The translations under genes and the position numbers were made by a program. From the NCBI GenBank assembly GCA_964196195.1, contig CAXMSE010000042.1, forward strand, positions 1 through 52,172: 52,172 bases of DNA. The letters run 5' to 3'. Below, piece by piece: positions 24,830-33,858 of this stretch. Numbering within the stretch: the stretch's first letter is position 1; each line of letters begins with the position of its first letter. Under the pieces are notes generated by a model that saw only the letters and a list, made by a program, of their open reading frames with translations, ran no database searches and had not been told where the DNA came from. The DNA comes from OFTM10 sp964196195 (GTDB lineage: Bacteria; Actinomycetota; Acidimicrobiia; Acidimicrobiales; Aldehydirespiratoraceae).

Positions 24830-26187
24830 CGGGTACCTCCGTTGGCAACAGGGACAGAAAGGGGCTCTTCGACACCCTCCCAGATGGTTGGTATGGCCGG
24901 AGCATGAGCAGGCCATGGGGTGCGGTCGATCGCGCGGAGCCGGCTACGCCGCTCCGCACAACGGGAGCGCGCTTCTGAGGGGTCGGTGAGGTCGACCACG
25001 ATCTCACCATCACGCATTAGCGCCACCTGAGGAGCCATCGAATCATCAGGCAACTCGACGGGCAGGACAGACAGAACCTCACCGGTGAAACAACCAGAGG
25101 AGTCGATGGTGCGATGCACATCCTTGCGCCCGCCGACGGTGTGCTTGCCCGGCGATAACTTGCCCACCGCCCTGAGCTCAGTCGTGGCCTCGTCGTCGTC
25201 GGCGATGGCCACCAGCTTGTAGACCATCGACGCCGTGGGATGACCCGACCCGGTGACCAGGCTGGTGCCGACGAGATAGGCGTCGATCGGAGCCCCTGCC
25301 GCTTCGAGATCGGCGACACTGAATTCGTCGAGATCGCTGGAGACGATGATGCGACAATCAGTGGCACCCAGCTCATCGAGAAGGACTCGGGCGGCGCGGC
25401 TGTGGGCGAGTAGTTCGCCGGAGTCGATGCGCACACCACCGATGTCGGGACCCACCACGGCGACCGCTCGTCGGATGCCTTCCATCACGTCGAACGTGTC
25501 GACGAGATAGGTGGAGTCGACCCCCAAGGTGTCTCGCTGGGCCTCGAATGCCGCCTCTTCGGTGGCGTGGGCGAGAACAAAGGCGTGGGCGGTGGTGCCC
25601 CCGGTGGGGATCCCGTGGCGGCGACCGGCCTCGAGGTTGGAGGTGGTGTCGAACCCGCCTATGTAGCCCGCTCGGGCCGCGGCCACCGCTGCCTCGGGGT
25701 CGGTGCGGCGAGACCCGCCCTCGATGAGGAGGCGCCCACCCGCGGCATCGGCCATGCGAGCCGCGGCGGAGGCCACCGCACAGTCGTGGTTGAGCACCGA
25801 AAGCACCACTGTCTCGAGCACAACGCACTCGGCGAAAGTGCCGGTGACGGTGATAACCGGGCTGTAAGGGAAGAAGAGCTCACCTGTGCCGTAGCCGGTG
25901 ATGTCGCCGGTGAACCGGTAGGCCCGGAGCCAGTCGGTCATGGGACCCTCATCAACCACGCCGGCCGCGACAAGATGGCCGACGGTGGCATCGTCGAAAC
26001 GGAAGCGCTCGACGGCATCGAGAAGGCGGTCGATCCCGGCCACCACCCCGTAGGCGCGTCCGGCGGGGAGCCGACGGGCGAATACCTCGAACACCGCGCG
26101 ACGGCGGGCCACGCCCGATTGCAGCGCGGACGCGACCATGGTGAGTTCGTAGTGATCGGTGAGCAAGGCAGAGGTCGGCCGGTTCAT
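24826..26187 (-). CDS. pncB: Nicotinate phosphoribosyltransferase
   Basis: This is a 453-aa enzyme of the Preiss-Handler pathway, joining nicotinate and PRPP to nicotinate mononucleotide. Motifs are LLTDHYELTM at the N-terminus, EGGSRRTDPEAA, GGFDTTSNLEAGRRHGIP, GTTAHAF, LVDTFDV, GVRIDSGEL, VSSDLDEF and VGTSLVTG, and all match the family. Start candidates are GTG 26199, ATG 26196 and ATG 26187. The last is chosen because NRPTSALLTDHYELTM is the usual beginning. A TAGCGT hexamer 10 nt before this ATG may be the operon promoter. It is the first gene of pncB-pncA-membrane protein. Confidence 0.95.
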   Translation of the reverse strand: MNRPTSALLTDHYELTMVASALQSGVARRRAVFEVFARRLPAGRAYGVVAGIDRLLDAVERFRFDDATVGHLVAAGVVDEGPMTDWLRAYRFTGDITGYGTGELFFPYSPVITVTGTFAECVVLETVVLSVLNHDCAVASAAARMADAAGGRLLIEGGSRRTDPEAAVAAARAGYIGGFDTTSNLEAGRRHGIPTGGTTAHAFVLAHATEEAAFEAQRDTLGVDSTYLVDTFDVMEGIRRAVAVVGPDIGGVRIDSGELLAHSRAARVLLDELGATDCRIIVSSDLDEFSVADLEAAGAPIDAYLVGTSLVTGSGHPTASMVYKLVAIADDDEATTELRAVGKLSPGKHTVGGRKDVHRTIDSSGCFTGEVLSVLPVELPDDSMAPQVALMRDGEIVVDLTDPSEARSRCAERRSRLRAIDRTPWPAHAPAIPTIWEGVEEPLSVPVANGGTR

Positions 26188-26245
26188 CGTGGGCATCACG
26201 CTAGCGGCCCTGGCGAGTCAGTGATCCACCCGTAGGCTCGCCTCG

Positions 26246-28114
26246 ATGACAGCACCCAGTCCGTTCCAGATCATGCACTCGATGTCGGCGGATCGCTCCG
26301 CCCTCGACGGCAAGCAGATCAACCGCGAGACCCGCCAACGAGTCTTCGGCTTCGCCCGGCCCTACCGCACCCTGATAATCGGATTCGTCACCGCGATCGT
26401 GGTGTCGACCTTCCTGGGTCTCCTGCCGCCCTTGCTGATCCGCAAAGTGTTCGACGTCGCCATAGTCGACAACAACGGCGGCTACCTCAACACCTTGTTC
26501 ATCGTGATGGTGGTGGTCGCGGTGGGTGAAGCGATCCTCGCCCTGGTGGAGCGCTGGCTGTCGACGCGCATCGGTGAGGGGCTCATCTTCAATCTCCGGG
26601 TGCAGCTTTTCGACCACGTCCAACGCATGCCGCTCGCCTTCTTCACCCGCACCCAGACCGGCACTCTCATCTCCCGGCTCAACAACGATGTGATCGGTGC
26701 TCAGCGGGCCTTCACCGGCACCCTCGGCACCGTCGTCGGCAATGTGATCATGCTGGCGGGCACGGTCATCGCCATGCTGCTCCTCGAGTGGCGTCTCACC
26801 CTTCTCGCCATCGTGATCCTGCCCGTGTTCGTGCTTCCCGCCCGCAGGGTTGGAGCGGGCCTGCAGGACATCACCCGCGAGGGGATGAACGTCAATGCGT
26901 CGATGAACAACACCATGACGGAGCGGTTCAACGTTGCCGGCGCTCTGCTGGTGAAGTTGTTTGGCCGCCACAGCGCCGAGGCCGACGATTTCTCGTCTCG
27001 CGCCGGGCGGGTGCGCGACATCGGCGTGCGGTCCGCGATGTACAGCCGAGTGTTCCTCGTTTCCCTCACCCTCGTCGGTGCGATCGGCACCGCGCTCATC
27101 TACTGGCTCGGCGGCCACCTGGTGATCGACAACGACATCACCCCCGGCACCCTCATCGCCCTCGGTCTCTACACGGTGCGGATCTACATCCCGCTCACGT
27201 CTCTCTCCAACGCCCGGATCGACATCATGACCGCGTTCGTGTCGTTCGAAAGGGTGTTTGAGGTTCTCGACACGCCCAACGCGATCACCGATGCTCCCGA
27301 TGCAATGGAACTGCGCACCCCGGCCGGTGCCTTGAAGTTCCAGGATGTCTCCTTCCGCTACCCGGACCCACCCGAGGGCACGCCCCAGTCACTCGGTGGA
27401 GGGGAGAAGACAGGATCGCCCGAGGACGTGCTCTGCCAGATCAACCTCGATGTAGAACCGGGCCAGATGGTGGCCATCGTCGGCCCATCGGGTGCCGGCA
27501 AGACCACGCTCACTTCACTGGTACCCCGCTTGTACGACGTGACCTCGGGGGCGATCTTCGTCGACGGCCACGACGTGCGCGAGGTGAGCCAGCACTCGCT
27601 GCGCCAAGCAATTGGCGTGGTGAGCCAGGACCCCCATATGTTCCACGACACCGTGGGAGCCAACCTGCTCTACGCCAGGCCCAACGCCACCCAGGAAGAG
27701 CTGATCGAGGCGTGTCGAGCCGCCCGGATCCACGACGTCATCGATGCCCTACCCGAGGGCTACGACACTGTGGTTGGTGAGCGCGGCTACCGCCTGTCCG
27801 GAGGCGAGAAGCAGCGCCTCGCCATCGCCCGGATGTTGCTCAAGAACCCTTGCATCGTGGTGCTCGACGAGGCCACCAGCCATCTCGACACCGAGAACGA
27901 AGCCCAGGTGCAAGAAGCGCTCGGCGTTGCGCTCGAAGGCCGGACCTCGCTCGTCATCGCCCACCGTCTCTCCACCATCACCGACGCCGACCTGATCGTG
28001 GTGCTCGACGAAGGCCGTGTGATCGAGCGAGGCACCCACGAAACGCTGCGTCACGCCGGCGGGCTCTATGAAGAGCTCTACGAAACCCTCGTGCGAGCCG
28101 AGACCGCGGGCTAG
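26246..28114 (+). CDS. ABC exporter, fused membrane and ATPase domains (MdlB/MsbA type)
   Basis: This 622-aa half-transporter works as a dimer. An N-terminal six-helix transmembrane domain (about 35-330, including GLIFNLRVQLFDHVQRMPLAFF and the coupling segment TGTLISRLNNDV) is followed by an ABC ATPase: Walker A GPSGAGKTT (413-421), Q-loop VVSQDPHMF, signature LSGGEKQ (517-523), Walker B VVLDEATSHLD (538-548) and H-loop AHRLST. All catalytic residues are intact. A glycine/acidic insertion (about 374-395) separates the first strand of the ATPase from the rest. TAGGCT lies 7 nt before the ATG. The substrate is unknown; lipids or drugs are typical for this class. Confidence 0.95.
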   Translation: MTAPSPFQIMHSMSADRSALDGKQINRETRQRVFGFARPYRTLIIGFVTAIVVSTFLGLLPPLLIRKVFDVAIVDNNGGYLNTLFIVMVVVAVGEAILALVERWLSTRIGEGLIFNLRVQLFDHVQRMPLAFFTRTQTGTLISRLNNDVIGAQRAFTGTLGTVVGNVIMLAGTVIAMLLLEWRLTLLAIVILPVFVLPARRVGAGLQDITREGMNVNASMNNTMTERFNVAGALLVKLFGRHSAEADDFSSRAGRVRDIGVRSAMYSRVFLVSLTLVGAIGTALIYWLGGHLVIDNDITPGTLIALGLYTVRIYIPLTSLSNARIDIMTAFVSFERVFEVLDTPNAITDAPDAMELRTPAGALKFQDVSFRYPDPPEGTPQSLGGGEKTGSPEDVLCQINLDVEPGQMVAIVGPSGAGKTTLTSLVPRLYDVTSGAIFVDGHDVREVSQHSLRQAIGVVSQDPHMFHDTVGANLLYARPNATQEELIEACRAARIHDVIDALPEGYDTVVGERGYRLSGGEKQRLAIARMLLKNPCIVVLDEATSHLDTENEAQVQEALGVALEGRTSLVIAHRLSTITDADLIVVLDEGRVIERGTHETLRHAGGLYEELYETLVRAETAG

Positions 28115-28118
28115 GGAC

Positions 28119-28502
28119 TCACCCTTCGGGGGCGGGGCCGGTCGAAACGACGATCGAAACTGGACCTGCCTCTTCCACCAGCTCGCCAGCGGTCGGGTGG
28201 GTTCTGATCACCAGCCCTTCGGCAATGTCGTCGGATGCCTCGCTCAGGATGCTGGTGAGGGGGTTGAGCCCCACGGCTCGGAGAGCGGCGATGGCCTCGT
28301 CCTCATCCAGCCCGACAACATCGACCACCGCGATCATCAAGGGCACGGTGGTGGTCGTGCTGAGGGTGGTGGTGCTGGTGACGTTGTCATCGGATCCGTC
28401 AGACCCTCCACCGGTGTCGTTATCGCTAACGAGCACCAATACGACCACCGCGACGACCGCGACCACAGCCCCAGTTCCGAGAGTCCACCACCAACGTTTC
28501 AT
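28119..28502 (-). CDS. Single-pass membrane protein with one PASTA domain
   Basis: This 127-aa protein has a basic/aromatic start (MKRWWW), one membrane helix (about 9-26), a Ser/Thr-Asp-rich linker (28-53) and a PASTA domain (about 56-125: VVDVVGLDEDEAIAALRAVG, VIRTHPTAGELV, VSIVVSTGP). PASTA domains sense peptidoglycan fragments in Ser/Thr kinases and penicillin-binding proteins, but here the domain is free-standing with no kinase attached. TATCCT lies exactly 6 nt before the ATG, so it is probably leaderless. It is divergent from the CocE-type hydrolase. Confidence 0.88.
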   Translation of the reverse strand: MKRWWWTLGTGAVVAVVAVVVLVLVSDNDTGGGSDGSDDNVTSTTTLSTTTTVPLMIAVVDVVGLDEDEAIAALRAVGLNPLTSILSEASDDIAEGLVIRTHPTAGELVEEAGPVSIVVSTGPAPEG

Positions 28503-28572
28503 AACAGGAGGATATTCGAGCCTGCGACCCTACGAATTCTCGTTGGGCGGGGTAGCCACTTAGCATCTGACC

Positions 28573-30891
28573 ATGAGGTTCCCCCTGCTCGCCTCCCTGC
28601 TCGTTGCAATCTTGTTCGCGGCCTCGTGTAGCGGCGACGGCGAACCGGCCGACTCGGCGATCGATGACTCCGCCGACAGCCCGGCCGAGCCTGCCGATGT
28701 CGACGAACCCGATCCCGATCCCGATCCGGATCCCGAGGCCGACGCCACCACATCGTTCAGCACCCGAGCCAGCGCGGGCCAGGTGGTGATCACCGGGGCC
28801 GAACCGGGATCAACGATCGAGCTGCGGTCCGATACCGGCGCGAGCCTGCAAAGTGCAGAGGTCGACGATCTCGGCAACCTCATCTTCCGCCGGGTGGAGC
28901 CGGGCGAGGGATATGTCGCCGCCGACACCTCGGCCGATCCTGCTGCGGTGAGCGGGCCCTTCGAGATGGCAGCCGACGATCACCATCCCGAGGCCGCGTT
29001 CTACGAACGCCAGGCTCTGGTGGAGGGCCTCAACTACGTCGAGATGCGCGACGGCACCACCCTCGCCGCAACCGTTCGGTTCCCCGAGGGTGTCGGCGAC
29101 GGGCCGTTCCCCACAGTGGTGGAGTACTCCGGCTACGACCCCGCCGACCCCGCCGAGGAAGAACCCACGATCGGCATATACCGCCAGCTCGGCTACGCCA
29201 CCGTCGGTGTGAACATGCGGGGCTCGGGTTGCTCCGGCGGCGCCTTCAGCTTCTTCGATCCGGTTCAGTCGGTCGACGGGTACGACGTGATCGAAGCCGT
29301 CGCCGCCCAGGACTGGGTGGAGTTCGGCCACGTGGGAATGGTCGGCATCTCCTACTCGGGGATCTCCCAGCTCTTCGTGGCGGCCACCCAGCCTCCGAAT
29401 CTCGCCGCGATCACTGCCGTCTCGGTGATCGAAGACACCTATCGGTCCACCCTCTACCCGGGCGGGATCTACAACAACGGTTTCGCCAAGTCGTGGGCCG
29501 AAAGTCGCCAGGGCAGCAACGAGGCCTACGGCCAGGCGTGGGTAGAACGTGAGATCGCCGACGGCGACACCACCTGTGATGCCAACCAGCTCTTGCGGAG
29601 CCAGAACACCGATCTCGACCAGCTCAGCGCCGAGAACCGCTTCTACGACCCGTCCTTGATGGATGCGCTCTCGCCTCGCACCTTCGTCGACCGCATCGAC
29701 GTGCCCGTCTTCCTCGCCGGGGCGTGGCAGGACGAGCAGACCGGCGGGCGTTTCGCCACGATGCTCGACAAGTTCACCAACGCGCCGGTGTTGAAGGTTC
29801 AGCTCTATAACGGAGCCCACGGCGACGCGCTCGGTCCCGAGAGCCTGTTCAGTGCAGTGGAGTTCCTCGACGTCTACGTGGCCCGCCGCACCCCCGCCTT
29901 CAACCCGTTCATGCGGGTAGGTGCCTCCCTGCTCTACGCCGCGGTGTTCGGCACCGACGGGCTGACCATCCCCGAAGACCGATTCACGTCCTTGGAAGAG
30001 GCGAAGGCGGGGATCGAGTCCGAGCTCCCGATCCGGATACTGCTGGAGATGGGTTCGAACCCCAACGCTATGGGCGGTCCCGCTCCCCGCACCGAACTCG
30101 CGGTCGCCTCGTGGCCGCCGCCCGCCAGCGTTGTCACAACCTTCCTCCTCGGAGCCGGCGGATCGCTGAGTGATTCCGAGCCGCCGGACTCGGGGTTCGA
30201 GAGCTTCATCGTGAACGAAGCCCACAGCCAGGAGCTCACCAAGACCGCCGACGAACCGGTCGACGGAGAACGAGACGTCAACGAGTTCGACAACCTCGCG
30301 TGGGAGGCCCTCACCGGCAACAGCGCTCTCGTCTACGACACAGAACGTTTCGATGAAGATGTCCTGCTCACCGGCTCCGGCTCGGTGAGGCTCTGGGTGG
30401 CGGCCGACCATGACGACGCCGACCTCCAGGTGACGATCAGCGAGGTTCGTCCAGACGGGCAGGAGATGTTCGTGCAATCGGGCTGGCTGCGTGCGTCACA
30501 CCGAGCGAGCGACAGCAACGCGCCCGACCCGGACGAGATCCACACCCATCTCGAGACCGACTTCACGGCATTGGTGGCGGGCGAGCTCACCGAGGTCGAG
30601 GTGGAGATCTTCCCCGCGGCTCACATCTTCCGAACCGGCTCGCGACTACGCCTCACGATCGACAGTCCCGGGGGAACCCGCAACCTTTGGGCATTCGATG
30701 TCGTGGCGGCCGATGGCAGCGAGATCGTCGTGGGCCTCGGGGGCACCACACCATCAGCGATCACCTTGCCGCTCATCACCGGGCTCGGAGCCGACGTGAT
30801 CGCACCAGGCCTGCCCACGTGCGGCGCCACCCGCTCCCAGCCGTGCCGCGCCGCAGCGGATTGGGTCAACCAGAGCGCGGCGCTGCGGTAA
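28573..30891 (+). CDS. CocE/NonD-type serine hydrolase, lipoprotein
   Basis: This is a 772-aa exported hydrolase of the X-Pro dipeptidyl-peptidase/CocE superfamily. The signal peptide ends FAASC (Cys19 lipidated). It is followed by an acidic Asp/Pro linker (30-57), a small beta domain, the alpha/beta hydrolase core and a C-terminal jelly-roll (about 570-740). The catalytic triad appears to be Ser260 in GISYSG, Asp387 in GAWQDEQTGG and His416 in NGAHGD. Substrates in this family are acyl esters and amides such as cocaine and beta-lactam intermediates, so the native substrate is open. TAGCAT lies 6 nt before the ATG (leaderless). Confidence 0.92.
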   Translation: MRFPLLASLLVAILFAASCSGDGEPADSAIDDSADSPAEPADVDEPDPDPDPDPEADATTSFSTRASAGQVVITGAEPGSTIELRSDTGASLQSAEVDDLGNLIFRRVEPGEGYVAADTSADPAAVSGPFEMAADDHHPEAAFYERQALVEGLNYVEMRDGTTLAATVRFPEGVGDGPFPTVVEYSGYDPADPAEEEPTIGIYRQLGYATVGVNMRGSGCSGGAFSFFDPVQSVDGYDVIEAVAAQDWVEFGHVGMVGISYSGISQLFVAATQPPNLAAITAVSVIEDTYRSTLYPGGIYNNGFAKSWAESRQGSNEAYGQAWVEREIADGDTTCDANQLLRSQNTDLDQLSAENRFYDPSLMDALSPRTFVDRIDVPVFLAGAWQDEQTGGRFATMLDKFTNAPVLKVQLYNGAHGDALGPESLFSAVEFLDVYVARRTPAFNPFMRVGASLLYAAVFGTDGLTIPEDRFTSLEEAKAGIESELPIRILLEMGSNPNAMGGPAPRTELAVASWPPPASVVTTFLLGAGGSLSDSEPPDSGFESFIVNEAHSQELTKTADEPVDGERDVNEFDNLAWEALTGNSALVYDTERFDEDVLLTGSGSVRLWVAADHDDADLQVTISEVRPDGQEMFVQSGWLRASHRASDSNAPDPDEIHTHLETDFTALVAGELTEVEVEIFPAAHIFRTGSRLRLTIDSPGGTRNLWAFDVVAADGSEIVVGLGGTTPSAITLPLITGLGADVIAPGLPTCGATRSQPCRAAADWVNQSAALR

Positions 30892-30953
30892 CGGGCGGCG
30901 GGTTGGAACCACGCTCGCATCGCATCCCGGCCGCGGGGCGGTAGACACCGGTG

Positions 30954-31610
30954 GTGACATATGCAGGGAAATCGGTCAATTCGATGCCGGTGCCTCGCGC
31001 CTACGCCGTCTGGGGTTGGGTGTTTCGCCTCATCGCTCGGGTTCTCAGTAGGGCGACGTCTGAGCCCCTGCCCGATCTCGGTGGCCGTCCCACGATCTTC
31101 GTCGCCAATCACACCAGCCTGACCGACATATTCTTCTCGGTTGCCATGCTCAGCAACTGGGGTTATCCAGCCCGCTGCCTCGTGCGTGAAACCTATTTCC
31201 AAGGCCGCATCATGGGCTGGTGGCTCCGATCGATCGGCTTCATCGCCGCCGGTGGTGGTACCTCCGATGCCACCAGCGAGGCCGTTTCTGCGCTGAAGTC
31301 GGGCACACCGGTAGCAGTGATGCCCGAAGGTCGGATCATCCCCCCCGACCGCCGCCAAGCCGATGGCATGGGCGAGTTTCGTGGTGGCTTCATCGACATC
31401 GCCCGCAAGGCCGATGCCCAGGTGCTACCAGTAGCGCTGGTGCGGTCAGAAGAGGTCTGGGGAAGCCGATCCAAGCTCCCCCGACTTTCTCTTCGACGGC
31501 CCCGCGTCACCCTCGGTGTGGGCACGCCGGTCGAGGTGGCCGGTCGCGATGACACCAACATAGAGGTAGACGTGCGTTCCCAGATGGCGGAGATCATCGC
31601 TCGGCTCTAG
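30954..31610 (+). CDS. 1-acyl-sn-glycerol-3-phosphate acyltransferase (PlsC family)
   Basis: This 218-aa membrane-associated acyltransferase probably makes phosphatidic acid in phospholipid synthesis. The catalytic HX4D box is NHTSLTD (His53, Asp58), and the substrate-binding motif is EGRIIPP (near residue 125), followed by FRGGFIDIARKADAQVLPVAL. Two GTG codons are in tandem (30951, 30954); the second is chosen because TAGACA lies exactly 6 nt upstream. Its TAG stop (31608-31610) forms the start of the TAGTTT hexamer that probably drives the following hydrolase gene. Confidence 0.9.
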   Translation: MTYAGKSVNSMPVPRAYAVWGWVFRLIARVLSRATSEPLPDLGGRPTIFVANHTSLTDIFFSVAMLSNWGYPARCLVRETYFQGRIMGWWLRSIGFIAAGGGTSDATSEAVSALKSGTPVAVMPEGRIIPPDRRQADGMGEFRGGFIDIARKADAQVLPVALVRSEEVWGSRSKLPRLSLRRPRVTLGVGTPVEVAGRDDTNIEVDVRSQMAEIIARL

Positions 31611-31621
31611 TTTCCCGAGCC

Positions 31622-32323
31622 ATGGCCATCGCATCGACCCCGGTTGTATTCCTGCACGGCTTCGCCACATCCACCGAGCGCACCTGGCGAGAGCCCGGCT
31701 GGTTCGATCTGGTCGCCGAGGGCGGGCGTCGCCCTGTGGGTATCGATCTGCTCGGCCATGGCACGGCCCCCAAACCTCATGAAGCGGAGGCCTACTCCGC
31801 GCTCACCGACCTGGTGATCGACAAGCTGCCCCTCTCGGCCGACGGCTCCGCCATCCGCCAGATTGACGTGGTCGGCTACTCCCTCGGAGCCCGCACCGCG
31901 CTCGATATAGCCATCCGCCACCCCGACCTCATACGTCGGCTTGTGCTCGGCGGCGTCGGCGAGAACCTCGTCAGAGGAATGGGGCGACCCGGTTCCGCCG
32001 ACGGCCATCCCGACAACGTCGCCTACCGGTTCGAGGGCCTGATCTCGTCGGCCGACAACGATCCCGAGGCCCTCGCCGCGCTGTCGACTTGGATGGCCGA
32101 GAGCACCCAGTCGTTCACCGCCGAACAGCTGGCAACCGTGAAATCCCGCTGCCTGTTGGTGATCGGCGACGAGGATTTCGTCGGCCGCCCAGAACCGCTC
32201 GCGGAACTGCTGTCCGAGGTCGAGACCATCGTGCTACCCGGTGTCGACCATTTCTCGCTGCCGAAACAGTTCCCCTTCATCGACGCCGCCCTCGAGTTCC
32301 TCGACGCCGTTCCCAAGTGGTGA
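31622..32323 (+). CDS. Alpha/beta hydrolase (MhpC/MenH-like)
   Basis: This 233-aa alpha/beta hydrolase has its oxyanion region at VVFLHGF. The nucleophile is Ser87 in VVGYSLGART, the acid Asp185 (or Asp183) in IGDEDFVG and the base His210 in PGVDHFS. The compact size without a large cap resembles 2-succinyl-6-hydroxy-cyclohexadiene carboxylate synthase-type and ester hydrolases, but the substrate cannot be assigned. It starts 12 bp after the PlsC gene and may be partly co-transcribed with it. TAGTTT lies 8 nt before the ATG. Confidence 0.88.
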   Translation: MAIASTPVVFLHGFATSTERTWREPGWFDLVAEGGRRPVGIDLLGHGTAPKPHEAEAYSALTDLVIDKLPLSADGSAIRQIDVVGYSLGARTALDIAIRHPDLIRRLVLGGVGENLVRGMGRPGSADGHPDNVAYRFEGLISSADNDPEALAALSTWMAESTQSFTAEQLATVKSRCLLVIGDEDFVGRPEPLAELLSEVETIVLPGVDHFSLPKQFPFIDAALEFLDAVPKW

Positions 32324-32372
32324 CTCCGAATCTCGCGGTGCCCCCAACGCCCACAGGCCGTAGCATCGTGCC

Positions 32373-32448
32373 GGGCCGCTAGCTCATCGGGTAGAGCAGG
32401 AGACTTTTAATCTCAAGGTGCCGGGTTCGAGCCCCGGGCGGCCTACCA
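32373..32448 (+). tRNA. tRNA-Lys(TTT)
   Basis: This 76-nt tRNA includes an encoded CCA. The acceptor GGGCCGC pairs with GCGGCCT, including one G-U pair. The anticodon loop CTTTTAA gives TTT, and the T-arm is CCGGGTTCGAGCCCCGG. TAGCAT (32361-32366) is followed by exactly 6 nt and then the first tRNA base, so transcription is predicted to start at the mature 5' end. Confidence 0.96.
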
Positions 32449-32569
32449 CCTCTCACCTTCACAGTTGCCACATATTCGACGGGCTCCCCCGGATCCAGGC
32501 CACGAACCGGCGTGAACCAGAACCCGGCGCGGGTTTCACTTGTGACGCGACGCCGCCGATAAGGGAGGG

Positions 32570-33646
32570 GTGACGTCGACCGAGCGAGTCTCCGCGCCGC
32601 TTCCCACCCCCACCCCCGAGTGGTCTCCGTTGGGCTTCGTCCCCGCGCTCGACGGGATCCGGGCGATCGCCGTGATCGTGGTGGTCGCCTACCACGGCCA
32701 CTGGTTCGGGCTCGAGGGCGGCTTCATCGGTGTCGACATCTTCTTCGCTCTCAGCGGCTTCCTGATCACCCGGCTGCTAGTGGACGAGCACCGCCGCCGC
32801 GGGGGCGTGTCGATGAAGAACTTCTACATGCGTCGCGCTCTGCGCCTGCTGCCCGCCCTGTTCGGCCTCGTGGCGGGTGTTTGGCTCGCCGCCGCGCTGC
32901 TCGACGTGCCGAGGATCGAGGACCGCCTCACCCCAAGGTCCCTCTGGGCCCTTTCCTACGTCGCCAACTGGCGCGACGTCCTCACCGGCACTCACGGCGG
33001 CGTGTTCAGCCACCTGTGGTCGCTGAGCGTCGAAGAGCAGTTCTACGTGGTCTGGCCAGTGCTCGTGGTCGTGATCCTGTGGCTGGGAGGTATCGATGTC
33101 CTGCGCCGGGTCGCCGCCGGACTCGGGATTGCCGCCGCGCTGCTGACGACGGCCCGCTACTGGACCGGGGGCAGCGGATTCGACATCTACTTCAGCACGC
33201 ATTCCCACGGTGGGGTACTCCTCCTCGCCGGATCGTGGCTCGGCGCCTCGCCACGGCTGCTCGCTGCGGTGCCCCGTGACCTGGCCCGAAGGCTGATGAT
33301 GGTCGGCGTCGTGGGCATCGTGGTCATGTCGTTCGCCCCGGATCGGTTCGCCCGCCTGCACGCCGGGTTCGGTTATGTGCCGATCGCTGCACTCTCGCTC
33401 GCGGTGATCGTCGGGGCGGTGGTCGACGATCGCCCCTCACCGCTGACCTGGGCGCCCCTGCGGCGTATCGGCAGATCGTCCTACGGCATCTACCTGTGGC
33501 ACATCCCGATGTTCACCATCTCCCTGGCGATCGCTCCGTCGGTCGACCCTCGCATCCGGATAACCATCGCCACGGCGATTGCTGTCATCGTCTCTCACTG
33601 GCTCGTGGAGAGGCCCGCCCTGCGGCTCAAGCGTCGCTGGGCTTGA
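32570..33646 (+). CDS. Acyltransferase 3 family membrane protein (OafA/YrhL type)
   Basis: This 358-aa polytopic membrane O-acyltransferase has about ten hydrophobic segments. Family motifs are FVPALDGIRAIAV near residue 23, VAYHGHWF, VDIFFALSGFLITRLL, RRALRLLPAL, HLWSLSVEEQFYVVWP and YGIYLWHIP near the C-terminus. The extracytoplasmic SGNH domain of longer OafA proteins is absent. Such enzymes acetylate cell-surface polysaccharides or antibiotics using an acyl donor from the cytoplasm. The GTG start is preceded directly by GGGAGG and, 6 nt away, by GATAAG, so either a very short leader or none is possible. The preceding neighbour is tRNA-Lys. Confidence 0.92.
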   Translation: MTSTERVSAPLPTPTPEWSPLGFVPALDGIRAIAVIVVVAYHGHWFGLEGGFIGVDIFFALSGFLITRLLVDEHRRRGGVSMKNFYMRRALRLLPALFGLVAGVWLAAALLDVPRIEDRLTPRSLWALSYVANWRDVLTGTHGGVFSHLWSLSVEEQFYVVWPVLVVVILWLGGIDVLRRVAAGLGIAAALLTTARYWTGGSGFDIYFSTHSHGGVLLLAGSWLGASPRLLAAVPRDLARRLMMVGVVGIVVMSFAPDRFARLHAGFGYVPIAALSLAVIVGAVVDDRPSPLTWAPLRRIGRSSYGIYLWHIPMFTISLAIAPSVDPRIRITIATAIAVIVSHWLVERPALRLKRRWA

Positions 33647-33858
33647 ACACTTCCGTCAGATTGTCTTCACTTCCGAGTGCCCGAGAGCCGCGACCCTATG
33701 TCGAAGAAGGGTGGCGTCGGCGGGCTGCCCGTGATGACGGAGGTCTGGTTCTGATGACTCCACTGACCTTGATTCGGCGCGCCAGGAGGGCGATCGGCTC
33801 GGTGCGGTCCTTTGACTTCGTGACAGGGTGAGGATCACAACACGTCGGTAGCCCGTTG

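Noticed and set aside
28810..30477. A 555-codon open frame on the minus strand opposite the CocE-type hydrolase
   Set aside because: Long antisense frames are expected in very GC-rich DNA. It has no domain, is compositionally odd, and lies fully opposite a gene with a complete catalytic triad.
33647..33858. Possible gene or remnant between the acyltransferase and the MalY-type gene
   Set aside because: Short frames exist on both strands, but none has a start with promoter or ribosome site, or protein-like composition.
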